Shown: positions 16,955 through 26,849 of the stretch, one piece after another
How the letters are laid out: each line of letters starts with the position of its first letter
How positions within the stretch are numbered: the first letter of the stretch is position 1
Assembly (NCBI GenBank): GCA_041653875.1
Contig: JBAZEM010000017.1
Coordinates: 1-64,000 of the forward strand
Source of the DNA: VSJD01 sp041653875
GTDB taxonomy: Bacteria; Verrucomicrobiota; Kiritimatiellia; JAAZAB01
Reading direction: 5' to 3'
Length of the DNA stretch: 64,000 nt
The notes under the pieces: generated by a model
Databases searched by the model: none
What the model saw: only the letters and a program-made list of their open reading frames with translations
Told to the model about the DNA's origin: nothing
Translations under genes and position numbers: made by a program

Positions 16955-17713
16955 ATGAAATCGCTTGCAACCATTGCGTCGTTTCTGGACCGGGAACTCA
17001 ACATCAAGGCGTTTGCGGACGAATCCCATAACGGGTTGCAGGTTGAGAATTCCGGCGAGATTTTACGTGTCGGCGTCGGCGTCGATGCCTCGCTGGCGTT
17101 CTTCGAAGCGGCGGCCCGCCGTAAAATCCAAATGGTCATCTGCCATCACGGCCTGAGCTGGGGCGATTCGCTCAAACGCATCAGCGGGTTGAATTACCGG
17201 CGGCTGAAATTTCTCCTGGATCATGACATGGCCCTCTATGCCTGCCATCTGCCGTTGGACGCGCATCCGCGCCTTGGCAACAACGCGCAGATAGCCAAAG
17301 CTTTGGGCCTGCGGCGGCTGAAACCTTTCGGCCTCTATCGCGGCATGTCCATCGGGTTCTGCGGATCGTTGCCGGAAGCGCTGCCTTATGCCGCCTTCAA
17401 ATCGCATGTTCAGCGCGTAATGGGCAACATGGTCGGCACAATGGATTTTGGCAAGCGCATGGTCCGGACCGTTGCGATCGTTTCGGGCGGCGCCGCCGGG
17501 GAAATTGACGAAGCCGGCCAAAAGGGCATCGATGTTTACGTCAGCGGCGAGCCCAAACTGGCGGCCTATCATCCGGCCCAGGAATACAAAATAAACGCCA
17601 TTTTTGCCGGACACTATGCCACGGAAGTATTCGGCGTCAAGGCCCTGGCGCGCCTGTTGGCGTCGCGCTTTGGGTTGCAAACCGAATTCATCGACATGGG
17701 CATCCGATTTTAA
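16955..17713 (+). CDS. Nif3-like dinuclear metal-centre protein
   Basis: A 252-residue NIF3/YbgI-family protein (ATG at 16955; a TTG at 16943, closer to AAGGA, is an alternative). Metal ligands are recognisable: ICHHGLSWG (about 62-70), HLPLDAH (about 97-103) and the C-terminal AGHYATEVFG. The PII-like middle insertion of long family members is absent, so it is the short form. Nif3 proteins are hexameric metal-binding hydrolase-like proteins of debated function, often annotated as GTP cyclohydrolase I type 2. The next gene begins 28 bp downstream. Confidence 0.9.
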   Translation: MKSLATIASFLDRELNIKAFADESHNGLQVENSGEILRVGVGVDASLAFFEAAARRKIQMVICHHGLSWGDSLKRISGLNYRRLKFLLDHDMALYACHLPLDAHPRLGNNAQIAKALGLRRLKPFGLYRGMSIGFCGSLPEALPYAAFKSHVQRVMGNMVGTMDFGKRMVRTVAIVSGGAAGEIDEAGQKGIDVYVSGEPKLAAYHPAQEYKINAIFAGHYATEVFGVKALARLLASRFGLQTEFIDMGIRF

Positions 17714-17741
17714 CGATCGTTCGAAGGAGAAGGCGGCGCTG

Positions 17742-18818
17742 ATGACAACGAACATTCTATTCTCGCCCTGGAAACAGGAAAAGACGGAGTTCAAGAATCG
17801 AATCGTGATGTCCCCCATGACGCGGAGCCGGTGCCCGGGCAACTCGCCCGGCGAGATTGTGGCCACGTACTATGCCCAGCGCGCGGAGGCGGGCCTGATT
17901 ATCACCGAGGGCACATCCCCATCGCCCAACGGGCTGGGCTATGCGCGGATTCCCGGCCTGTTCACGCCCCGGCAGGTCGCGGGTTGGCGCAAAGTCACGG
18001 ATGCGGTTCACAAGGCCGGCGGCCGGATCTTTGTCCAACTCATGCACACAGGCCGGGTTTCGCATCCGCTCAACATGCCCGCCGGCAGTCGGATTCTGGC
18101 GCCCTCCCCGATCGCGCTCTCCGGAAAAATGTGGACCGATGCCCGGGGCGAACAGCCCTATCCCGTGCCGGCGGAAATGACCGAGACCGATATCCGCATG
18201 ACTATAGCCGAGTATGTGCAGTCGGCGGCGCTGGCGATCGACGCCGGTTTCGACGGCGTGGAGTTCCATGGTGCCAACGGCTACCTGATCGATCAGTTCC
18301 TCAACACAGCCTCCAACCAGCGCAAGGATGACTGGGGCGGCAGTATCGAGAACCGCATGCGCTTTGCGGTTGAGATTGCCCGGCAGGCGGCGGCTAAGAT
18401 CGACCGGAAACGGCTCGGCATGCGGCTCTCCCCCTATGGCGTATTCAACGAGATGGCGAGCGACCCCACGATGGAGGACACGTTCGAACGGCTGGCCGCC
18501 GAGCTTGACCGCATCGGCCTCTTTCATGTTCACCTGGTGGATCACAGTTCGATGGGTGCGCCGGAAGTGAAGCCCAGCATCAAGCGCAAGGTTCGCGCGG
18601 CCTTTCACGGCACACTGATCCTGTCGGGCGGCTATGACCGGGCTCGGGCCGAAGCGGACTTGGTCGCCAAGAATGGCGATTTGATCGCTTTTGGCCGGCC
18701 GTTCATCTCGAACCCGAAGCTTGTGACCAAACTCAGGAACGGAGAGCCCCTGCTCCCCGCCGATCAGGGCACATTCTACAGCCCTGGCGAAAAAGGCTAC
18801 ACAGACTACCAGGAATGA
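17742..18818 (+). CDS. Old-yellow-enzyme family NADH:flavin oxidoreductase
   Basis: A 358-residue TIM-barrel flavoenzyme. The start at 17742 has AAGGAG 12 bp upstream. Conserved blocks are NRIVMSPMTRSRC near the start, FVQLMHTGRVSHPLN, the active-site HGANGYLIDQFLNTASNQR (His and Asn that bind the phenol or enone carbonyl), DWGGSIENR, and the FMN-phosphate site ILSGGYDRARAE with IAFGRPFISNP. Relatives (NemA, OYE) reduce activated alkenes with NAD(P)H. The physiological substrate cannot be told. Confidence 0.93.
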   Translation: MTTNILFSPWKQEKTEFKNRIVMSPMTRSRCPGNSPGEIVATYYAQRAEAGLIITEGTSPSPNGLGYARIPGLFTPRQVAGWRKVTDAVHKAGGRIFVQLMHTGRVSHPLNMPAGSRILAPSPIALSGKMWTDARGEQPYPVPAEMTETDIRMTIAEYVQSAALAIDAGFDGVEFHGANGYLIDQFLNTASNQRKDDWGGSIENRMRFAVEIARQAAAKIDRKRLGMRLSPYGVFNEMASDPTMEDTFERLAAELDRIGLFHVHLVDHSSMGAPEVKPSIKRKVRAAFHGTLILSGGYDRARAEADLVAKNGDLIAFGRPFISNPKLVTKLRNGEPLLPADQGTFYSPGEKGYTDYQE

Positions 18819-18857
18819 ATTTTGGACAGGAGCGTTGGAATAAAAAAGGAGGCGACC

Positions 18858-19720
<863 letters not shown>

Positions 19721-20158
19721 GTTTCACTGCGATATGTCTTCGTGGCAAGCCACTTCCGTCTTCGTCCCGATACCCGCCTAAGCGGCGTGATCGGGGCTGC
19801 GCCGGACAAGCGCTCGCCGCTTCCAGACAAACGCAGAATGTAGAATGCAGAATGCAGAAACTCAACCTCTAAATTTTAACCCGCCTTTGTTGGGTGGAGG
19901 ACAAAAATTTTGAGTGAGGTTTGCAGGGGTGACACGTCGCACTCAACCTGCTCCACATGGAGGACATGCGTATCGTTTTGGGATGCTGTGTCTTCCGCGT
20001 ATAGACGCGGAAAACTCGCAAGCAATAATGTCGCGCAAACAGCGTCTTTATTTTTCCTTCTTCGGCCAACGGGGCTGTTGACCGGCCGCCCTGCGCCGGG
20101 GCACACACCCCTCACAGGTCAAACATGTTTTTGGGTTAAATGGGTGGCTGGCAGGGTG
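19721..20158. other. Unassigned 438-bp gap between tRNA-Ser and pgpA
   Basis: No supported protein gene. It holds a word repeat (agaatgtagaatgcagaatg at about 19836-19860), a perfect 8-bp stem with 4-nt loop ttccgcgt-atag-acgcggaa at 19993-20012 without a T-run, and otherwise unique DNA. I looked for tmRNA, RNase P and SRP RNA signatures on both strands and saw none. Confidence 0.5.
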
Positions 20159-20719
20159 TTAAAAACCGGCGCCCCAGTTCCACCGTTGGATCAGGTGCCA
20201 AACCGTGTGATTGACCAGCAGGCTGTATAACGCCGCCACGCCATCGTCCACCACGATTCCCAGGCCGCCGGGCAGGCGTTGCAGGCGATTGGCCGGAAAC
20301 GGCTTGAGCACATCGAACACCCGGTTGGTGAAAAAAGCCAGGACGAACACCCCGGGGCAGAGCGGCAAACCCAGCAGGCCGATGGGGAAGGTCATGAACT
20401 CGTCGGCCACAATGCGCCCATCGTCTTTGCGGCCGAAATGTTTTTCGGCCACATCGCAAATCGGGATGGCCAACAGGAGCAAGCCCAAGGCCGCGATCGC
20501 TTGCGCCATCAGGGCGCCGCTTCCGGAATACGCCTGGAACGCCGGGTGCGTCCAGAGCGGCGCCAGGATGAACATCAACGGCAAGCCCAGCAGCGTTCCG
20601 GCCGTGCCGCTCGCCACCGGACTAAGCCCCAGGCCGAAACCGGTGGCCAGCAGAACGATCGGTTTGCGCCAGCAAGAAGCTTTGGCTAACTCCATGGATT
20701 TGAGAAAAGGCATGGGCAA
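20159..20719 (-). CDS. pgpA: Phosphatidylglycerophosphatase A
   Basis: A 186-residue PgpA-type inner-membrane phosphatase that makes phosphatidylglycerol from its 3-phosphate. Family motifs are FGLGLSPVASGTAGTLLGLP (about 28-47), the acidic DDGRIVADEFMTFPIG, NRVFDVLKPFPANRLQ and GIVVDDGVAALYS, with four hydrophobic helices. The start could be any of three nearby ATGs (20719, 20713, 20695); none has a clear Shine-Dalgarno. Confidence 0.92.
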   Translation of the reverse strand: MPMPFLKSMELAKASCWRKPIVLLATGFGLGLSPVASGTAGTLLGLPLMFILAPLWTHPAFQAYSGSGALMAQAIAALGLLLLAIPICDVAEKHFGRKDDGRIVADEFMTFPIGLLGLPLCPGVFVLAFFTNRVFDVLKPFPANRLQRLPGGLGIVVDDGVAALYSLLVNHTVWHLIQRWNWGAGF

Positions 20720-20806
20720 CAGTTTCGGAAAGTTATTTGTTCCTCGTTCTTCGTTTGCAGATAACGAAGCACAAAGAACGTCGAACCAAGAACTCTTTCG
20801 GTTGTG

Positions 20807-23743
20807 TTACGAGCACCCCATGGAATTGCCGCAGTTGAAACAACGGTAACAGGCGCCGTTGCGCACGGTAATGGCGCCGCAGTTGGAACAGGGCGGCGCA
20901 TCGGCCTGCATATCCTTGAATTGCGTTGGCGCGCCGGCCTCGGACGGCGCGGCCGTCGCCAACGCGGCGGCCGGGGCAATCTCCGGCTTGGATTCGGCCA
21001 GATCCTGACCTGGCCGCAGCAATCGCATGGTCTGGTTGCGGCCATCCGGGAAGGTCAGGTCCAGCCAGCGGAAAATGTAATCCACCAGCGACTTGGCATA
21101 GGGAATTTCCGGGTTCTTGGTAAAACCGCTGGGCTCGAAACGGCTGTGGCAGAATTTTTCGATCAGTGTGCTGAGCGGAACGCCGTACTGGAGGCACATG
21201 GAAATGGCGGTGCCGAAGGCATCCATAATGCCGCCGACGGTGCTGCCTTCCTTGGCCATGGTGATGAACAGTTCCCCCGGCGTGCCGTCTTCGTAAAGGC
21301 CCACGGTCAGGTAGCCCTGGTGTCCGCCCACCTCGAACTTGTGCGTGATGGACTGGCGCGTCAAGGGCATGCGGTGCCGGAAAGGCTTGGGGACGGACGG
21401 CACGGATTCGGCGCTCTCCGGCGCGGGCGAGGCTTCGCCCGTTTTGCTCGTGGTGACCGGTTGAATGCCTTTTGAGCCGTCGCGGTAAATGGCCACGGCT
21501 TTCAGTCCCAGTTTCCAGCCATCCATGAACACCTGGAACACGTCCTTGGCGGTGGCCGTGGCGGGCATATTGATGGTTTTGCTGATCGCGCCGGAAAGAA
21601 ACGGCTGGACGGCCGCCATCATTTTCAGGTGGGCGTGATAGTCGATAAAGCGCGTGCCCTTCTTGGGCTTGAAGGCGCAGTCGAAGACCTTGAGGTGTTC
21701 CGGGCTCAGGCCGGGCGCTTCTTCGATCGTATCGTGCTCGTTCACGTGCGCCAGCATCGCGGCGATCTGCTCGTTCGTGTATCCCAGGCGTTTCAGCGCG
21801 ATCGGCAGGGTCTGGTTGATGATTTTAAACATTCCGCCGTCGGCCATTTGTTTATATTTGACCAGGGCGATATCGGGTTCCACGCCGGTGGTGTCGCAGT
21901 CCATCATGAATCCGATCGTGCCGGTCGGCGCCAGCACGGTGACCTGGGCGTTGCGAAATCCGAAGCGCCGTCCGGCTTCGATGGCGTTGTCCCAGGACTG
22001 GTGGGCTTCGCGCGTGAGCGCCGAAATCCATTGATCGTGCTTGACGCGGCTTAAGCTCTCCCGATGCATGTCCAGCACGGCCAGCATGGATGCGCTGTTT
22101 TTGGCGTATTCCTCGAAAGGCCCCCGCGTGGCGGCAATCTCCGCCGAGGCCGTGTAGGCGTAACCGGTCAGGAGCGCGGTGACCGCGCCGGCAAAGGCGC
22201 GCCCCTCGTCGCTGTCGTAGGGCTTGCCCAGGCTCATGATCAGGGCGCCCAGGTTGGCATAACCCAAGCCGAGGGGCCGGAACAAATGCGAGTTTTCGGC
22301 GATCTCCTGCGTCGGGTAACTGCCGTTGTCCACCAGGATGTCCTGGGCGATGATCAGGAGGCGCACCACGTGTTGGAAGCGCTGGACATCGAACACGTGC
22401 TGGGCATCCGAGAACTTCGTCAGATTGATGGACGCCAGATTACAGGCGCTGTTGTCCACAAACATGTATTCCGAGCAGGGATTGCTGGCGTTGATTCGTC
22501 CGCTGGCCGGACAGGTATGCCAACGGTTGATGGTGGTGTCGTATTGCAAGCCGGGGTCGCCGCAGAAGTGGGCCGCTTCGGCGGCGCTCTGCATCACCGC
22601 GCGCGCCTCCAGCACTTCCACAATCTCGCCGGTCGTCACGGCGCGCGTGTGCCAGACCGTGCCCGCATCCACGGCCTTCATAAACTCGTCCGAGACCCGC
22701 ACCGAAAGGTTGGCGTTCTGGAACATCACCGAGGAATAGGCTTCGCCGTTGAAAGAGCCGTCATAGCCGGCCTCGATCAGGGCGCGGGCTTTCTTTTCCT
22801 CGTTCACCTTACACTGGATAAAGTCCGCAATGTCGGGATGGTCAACCTTGAGGCTCTGCATCTTGGCGGCGCGGCGCGTCTTGCCGCCGGACTTGATCAC
22901 CGCGGCGACCTGATCGAACACGCGCATAAAGCTCAGCGGCCCCGAGGGCGCGCCGCCGCCGGAAAGTTTTTCGCGGCTGCTGCGCAAGGTGCTCAGGTCC
23001 GTGCCGGTGCCGGAGCCGTACTTGAAGAGCATGGCCTCCGATCCGGCCAGGCGCATGATGTCCTCCATGCTGTCGGCCACCGATTGAATGAAACAGGCCG
23101 ACGACTGCGGATGCTTGTAAGAATCGTTGGTGCGCTCGATCCTGGCCGCCTCCGGGTTCCAGTAATAGCAGGCCTTGTTGGCGGAGGAGAGCCCATACAC
23201 CTGGTGAAGTCCCACGTTGAACCAGACCGGACTGTTGAAGGCGCCATATTGATTCGCGCAGATGTAGGTCAACTCGCGGTAAAACGTCTCGGTATCCGCG
23301 GGGGTTGCGAAGTAGCCGTCCCGCGCGCCCCAGTCGGCAATCGTGCGCGCCACGCGATGCACCAACTGGCGCAGGGATTTTTCCTGGATATCCATGCCGT
23401 GCGCGCCGTAAAAATATTTGGAGGCCACAATATTGGTGGCCAGCATGGACCAGGATTTCGGCACTTCGATCTCGTTGGATTCGAACACCACCGCGCCTTT
23501 GTCGTTCTTGATGACGGCGCGCCGCTTTTCCCATTCGATTTCATCGAAAGGATCGACCCCGGGGCGGGTAAACAGCGGTGTCACAGCCAGGCCTTTTTTT
23601 CGCGCAGTTTGATTCGGGGCCTGGGTTTGGCCGCTTTTGCGTGAATTCCTTGTTTTGGGCGCACCGTTTATGGTCGTGCCCGCGTCAGTTTTGCTGATAT
23701 CCAAATCCAAAATCACCCCGGCAGGCTCACGCGTTTCAAGCAT
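20807..23743 (-). CDS. nrdJ: Adenosylcobalamin-dependent (class II) ribonucleoside-diphosphate reductase
   Basis: A 978-residue B12-dependent reductase that makes deoxyribonucleotides with or without oxygen. Visible parts: CANQYGAFNSPVWFNVG, SSACFIQSV, the active-site region NPCSEYMFVDNSACNLASIN, the thiyl-radical loop region with NAQVTVLAPTGTIGFMMD, and a C-terminal zinc-ribbon tail CSNCGAITVRNGACYRCFNC carrying further cysteines. AGGAGAG stands 8 bp before the ATG. The N-terminal 45 residues are low-complexity. No cobalamin riboswitch is seen upstream; instead the promoter carries NrdR-type boxes. Confidence 0.96.
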   Translation of the reverse strand: MLETREPAGVILDLDISKTDAGTTINGAPKTRNSRKSGQTQAPNQTARKKGLAVTPLFTRPGVDPFDEIEWEKRRAVIKNDKGAVVFESNEIEVPKSWSMLATNIVASKYFYGAHGMDIQEKSLRQLVHRVARTIADWGARDGYFATPADTETFYRELTYICANQYGAFNSPVWFNVGLHQVYGLSSANKACYYWNPEAARIERTNDSYKHPQSSACFIQSVADSMEDIMRLAGSEAMLFKYGSGTGTDLSTLRSSREKLSGGGAPSGPLSFMRVFDQVAAVIKSGGKTRRAAKMQSLKVDHPDIADFIQCKVNEEKKARALIEAGYDGSFNGEAYSSVMFQNANLSVRVSDEFMKAVDAGTVWHTRAVTTGEIVEVLEARAVMQSAAEAAHFCGDPGLQYDTTINRWHTCPASGRINASNPCSEYMFVDNSACNLASINLTKFSDAQHVFDVQRFQHVVRLLIIAQDILVDNGSYPTQEIAENSHLFRPLGLGYANLGALIMSLGKPYDSDEGRAFAGAVTALLTGYAYTASAEIAATRGPFEEYAKNSASMLAVLDMHRESLSRVKHDQWISALTREAHQSWDNAIEAGRRFGFRNAQVTVLAPTGTIGFMMDCDTTGVEPDIALVKYKQMADGGMFKIINQTLPIALKRLGYTNEQIAAMLAHVNEHDTIEEAPGLSPEHLKVFDCAFKPKKGTRFIDYHAHLKMMAAVQPFLSGAISKTINMPATATAKDVFQVFMDGWKLGLKAVAIYRDGSKGIQPVTTSKTGEASPAPESAESVPSVPKPFRHRMPLTRQSITHKFEVGGHQGYLTVGLYEDGTPGELFITMAKEGSTVGGIMDAFGTAISMCLQYGVPLSTLIEKFCHSRFEPSGFTKNPEIPYAKSLVDYIFRWLDLTFPDGRNQTMRLLRPGQDLAESKPEIAPAAALATAAPSEAGAPTQFKDMQADAPPCSNCGAITVRNGACYRCFNCGNSMGCS

Positions 23744-23838
23744 AACACACTCTCCTAAATAGCTGAAAGAACGTCAATTTCCGCCTTAGGCGGATCTGCC
23801 TATGGCATGAAAGGCCGTTTTTTCCGCAAATTATCCAC

Positions 23839-23893
23839 CACTACATATGCTACTAAAATAAGGTCTTTTAAATTATTACCACTACCTGTAGTG
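23839..23893. promoter_or_regulatory. Pair of NrdR-box-like sites upstream of nrdJ
   Basis: Site 1, CACTACCTGTAGTG (23880-23893), is a palindrome with arms CACTAC/GTAGTG and a 2-bp centre. Site 2, CACTACATATGCTA (23839-23852), keeps the left arm but not the right. The centres are 41 bp apart, close to four helical turns. NrdR, the zinc-ribbon/ATP-cone repressor of ribonucleotide reductase genes, binds paired boxes of this type spaced by whole turns. Assigning NrdR is by motif and gene context; nrdR itself is not in the window. Confidence 0.6.
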
Positions 23894-23901
23894 TATTCCA
23901 A
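23873..23901 (-). promoter_or_regulatory. Predicted nrdJ promoter
   Basis: Minus strand: -35 TTGGAA (23901-23896), 17-bp spacer, -10 TAATAA (23878-23873). The spacer is occupied by the palindromic box described separately, so a bound repressor would block polymerase. The 5' leader to the nrdJ ATG would be about 125 nt. Confidence 0.5.
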
Positions 23902-23984
23902 GAAAAAAATAAATTTATTTTTTAATCCTGTAAGTGGTTCATTATAACGCGATTGCCGGAACTACCAACTGAAAACGCGACAGA

Positions 23985-24295
23985 GCCGGTCGTTCTGCAT
24001 AGCGAAGGCTTCTTTCGCGGCGAACCGCAACTACACCCCTGGCCGCGTTCGGGTACGTTTGGTAGAACGGTATAGTCGCTTGATGTACAGGAAGTTCAAT
24101 GTTGTAGCCGTCGGACGATAGGCCGACGTTTCTTTCCAACCATCGCGAGCCTACCTGCCCGCAATGCTGCGCATAGCGCTGCAGGCGGGTTGTCTCGCGG
24201 CTACAGATTCGCCACCTTTGGCGGCCTAATTAAATGTACAGGAATTTTCCGCCATAGGCGGATCCGCCTACGGCGGACAAAGTTGTAGACTTCTG
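23985..24295. repeat. Hairpin repeat cluster between nrdJ and der
   Basis: The 3' half of the 617-bp gap is made of the same units as 3.84-4.17 kb: gaaccgcaactacacc / ggtagaacggtatagtcgc (about 24025-24082), gttgtagccgtcggacgata with tctcgcggctacag (24102-24207), and an embedded ctacctgcccgcaatgctgc / gctgcaggcgggttg hairpin (about 24152-24192). A further cgccataggcggatccgcct palindrome is at 24250. No gene. Confidence 0.8.
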
Positions 24296-24361
24296 AGCTG
24301 GTTATAAGTCACGAGACGACAGGCTCGTACGATTGGCTTGAAAACGCCAGGCTCCGGACGG

Positions 24362-25843
24362 TTATCTCCGCCGCAAACGGACCAACCCCCGGCGGGTAGT
24401 GCCCGGCGCCCGCCGGCGCCAAGGTTGTTTCGGACTGGCGGAACGATGGCCCGTTTTGTTTGCCGGTGCGCCGGACTGCGCAACACGTTGTTTCAATTGA
24501 AAAACGATGGGCGCTCCCTCCAGGCCGAATGTTTTACGCAAGGCGCCTGTCAAGTATGCTTCGTAGGCGGGAATTAGTTTAGTGGCATCGTTCACAAAGA
24601 GCAAGATCGTTATCGGCTTGACGCCCACCTGCGTGGCGTAAAATATTTTCAGGCGCTTGCCTTTGACGTAGGGCGGCGCGACCCGCTCGTAGGCCTGGAT
24701 CAGGGTGCGATTCAATATGCCGGTGGGCAATTGTGCGCCGACCTGGGCCGCCACGGCATCCATGGTCTCGATGGAGCGCCGGATGTTGAATCCGGTTTTG
24801 GACGAGATAAACACAGCCGGCGCCGAACTTAAAAACGGCACGGCCTTGCCCAGCGCCTCGCGATATTCGCTTTCGGACCATTTGGTCATCAAATCCCACT
24901 TGGTGATCAGCAGCAGACACCCTTTGCGATGCTCCTGAATCAGGCTGGCGATGGTTTTATCTTGCGCCGTCGGTCCCTGGGTGGCGTCAAGCACGAGCGC
25001 CACGACGTCCGCGCCGGCAATACTGCGTGTGGCGCGATCGAGGCTGAAAAACTCCACAGCCTGGCGGATTTTGCCCGTGCGCCGGATGCCGGCGGTGTCG
25101 GTCAGCACATAATGCCGCGCCTGAAAATCCCGGCCGACCGTGAAGGGAATTTCAACGCTGTCGCGCGTGGTGCCGGGCATGGCCGACACGATGACCCGGT
25201 CGCTTTGCAGCAGCCGGTTAATGAACGACGATTTGCCGACGTTCGGCCGGCCGACGATCGTCACCCGCAAGGGCGCCCGGGGCGGCAAGTTTTCCATTTC
25301 CGGCAGGGCCGGCAGGACGGCGGCCATCAAGGCCTTGAATCCACGGTTATGGGCGGCGGAAACGGGAAATACGTCGAACCCGAAGGACTCGAAGGCGGCG
25401 GACTGCGCGTCGCGTCCGGCATAATCGGCCTTGTTGGCAGCGACAAAAACGCGCTTGCCGCTCTTGCGCAGAAAATCGGCCACTTCCATATCCTGGGGCA
25501 GAACGCCGGTTTCCACGTCGGTGACAAAAATAATGGCGGACGCATCCTGGACGGCAATTTCGACCTGGCGCCGCACGAGGGTTTCCAGGCGCTCGCCGGG
25601 CAGGATCGCGGGGTCATCCGGCGCCTCAAGCCGGCCCAGGCCGCCGGTATCGATCAACTCGAAGCGGCGGGCGCCCCAGCACACTTCGCGCATCAGCCGG
25701 TCGCGGGTCACGCCGCGTTCGGCGTGGACGATCGCCACCCGTCCGCCCGCCAGCCGGTTGAAGATGGACGACTTGCCGACATTCGGCCGGCCGACAATCG
25801 CCACCGCGCCGGGCGTATTTTGTTTCGAAAGCGATTCCGTCAT
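24362..25843 (-). CDS. der: GTPase Der (ribosome 50S assembly)
   Basis: A 493-residue double-GTPase. Domain 1 has GRPNVGKSSIFNRL (about 18-31), DTGGL and ANKAD; domain 2 has GRPNVGKSSFINRL (about 197-210), DTAGIRR and TKWD; the C-terminal KH-like domain runs from about residue 370 (RVAPPYVKGKRLKIFYATQ). Der binds the 50S subunit during assembly and is essential in most bacteria. The C-terminus after PIVFQLKQR is basic and longer than in E. coli, ending RRGLVRLRRR, close to repeat DNA. Confidence 0.96.
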   Translation of the reverse strand: MTESLSKQNTPGAVAIVGRPNVGKSSIFNRLAGGRVAIVHAERGVTRDRLMREVCWGARRFELIDTGGLGRLEAPDDPAILPGERLETLVRRQVEIAVQDASAIIFVTDVETGVLPQDMEVADFLRKSGKRVFVAANKADYAGRDAQSAAFESFGFDVFPVSAAHNRGFKALMAAVLPALPEMENLPPRAPLRVTIVGRPNVGKSSFINRLLQSDRVIVSAMPGTTRDSVEIPFTVGRDFQARHYVLTDTAGIRRTGKIRQAVEFFSLDRATRSIAGADVVALVLDATQGPTAQDKTIASLIQEHRKGCLLLITKWDLMTKWSESEYREALGKAVPFLSSAPAVFISSKTGFNIRRSIETMDAVAAQVGAQLPTGILNRTLIQAYERVAPPYVKGKRLKIFYATQVGVKPITILLFVNDATKLIPAYEAYLTGALRKTFGLEGAPIVFQLKQRVAQSGAPANKTGHRSASPKQPWRRRAPGTTRRGLVRLRRR

Positions 25844-26030
25844 GGTGTTTTTTTACCTCTTTGGATTAATCCGCTTAGCATACCGCAAATGAGCCGGTAA
25901 AAAACAGCAATTATTAATCTTTGCATCTTCGCGCCTTTGCGTTAAATTGCCCTCGCCCGCTGAATCAGTTTCAGATTATCGAACGATTCTGTCATTATCC
26001 ATTGACCATCAACCATTCCTGAGGAAAGCC

Positions 26031-26714
26031 ATGGCGATTAATTTTGTGGAACAGATCGATGACGCAGTGCGCATTAAGAATGTGCTGGTGAGCGTGTCGG
26101 ACAAGGCCGGACTGGAGGCGTTTATTCCCGAACTGGCGCGGATCAATCCGTCGCTGACCCTGTATTCCACGGGCGGCACGTTCCAGGCGCTCCGGGAATG
26201 CCTGGGCGCGGGCTTGGCCAAAAAGCATCTGGTGCAAGTCTCCGACTACACCGGCCAGCCGGAGATGCAGGGCGGATTGGTCAAAACGCTGGACTTCAAA
26301 ATCTACCTGGGCCTGTTAAGCGAGACCTATAATCCGGCGCATACGGCGGATTTGGAGCGCGTCCAAGGCGTGGCCATCGACATGGTGATCGTTAACCTCT
26401 ATCCCTTTGCCCAAACTATCGCCCAGCGCGGGGTGACCCCCGAGCAGGCGCGGGCCAACATCGACATCGGCGGACCGTGCATGGTGCGCGCCGCGGCTAA
26501 AAATTTCCTGCGCGTGGCCTCCGTCACCGATCCGGCCGATTACCCCGCCATCGCGGCGGAACTGAAAGCGGCCGGGGGCAAGCTGGCGCTCAAGACCCGT
26601 TTCGGCCTGGCCTGCAAGGCTTTTGCCCATACCGCCGCCTACGATGCCGCCATTGCCGCCTACCTCGCCCAATGCCCCTTCGATGCCGCGCGAAAAACCT
26701 ACCGGATTAACTGA
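26031..26714 (+). CDS. Stand-alone IMP cyclohydrolase domain (PurH N-terminal half)
   Basis: A 227-residue protein covering only the MGS-like IMP cyclohydrolase domain; the AICAR transformylase half of bifunctional PurH (a further 300 residues) is absent. Start at 26031 has GAGG upstream. Visible are VLVSVSDKAGLEAF, LYSTGGT, VKTLDFKIYLGLL (PurH normally has KTLHPKIHGG), VNLYPFAQTI and NIDIGGPCMVRAAAKNF, retaining the Lys, Tyr, Asp and Lys equivalents implicated in IMP ring closure. The final step of purine synthesis is likely, with the transformylase step done elsewhere (PurP or a separate domain). The His-to-Asp change is an oddity. Confidence 0.85.
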   Translation: MAINFVEQIDDAVRIKNVLVSVSDKAGLEAFIPELARINPSLTLYSTGGTFQALRECLGAGLAKKHLVQVSDYTGQPEMQGGLVKTLDFKIYLGLLSETYNPAHTADLERVQGVAIDMVIVNLYPFAQTIAQRGVTPEQARANIDIGGPCMVRAAAKNFLRVASVTDPADYPAIAAELKAAGGKLALKTRFGLACKAFAHTAAYDAAIAAYLAQCPFDAARKTYRIN

Positions 26715-26849
26715 GAATACGGGCCGTCGAAAAGAACGGCGGGTTCGGGCTTGCGCGCGTCCAGAATGGACATTGCCAAACCGGAGCGTTTCGGGTAGTT
26801 TCATGCCATGGGCAAATACCACCAATAATGAGCTAAGGGAGGCGCGATT

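Noticed and set aside
19721..20158. tmRNA, RNase P RNA or SRP RNA in the gap after tRNA-Ser
   Set aside because: None of their conserved cores could be found on either strand; only one small hairpin is visible.
22064..23644. 526-codon plus-strand frame inside nrdJ
   Set aside because: Antisense shadow of nrdJ; His/Gly/Val-biased composition with no motif.
23744..23960. Cobalamin riboswitch before the B12-dependent reductase
   Set aside because: No B12-box or the expected multi-helix layout; the leader is short and AT-rich, with palindromic protein-binding sites instead.
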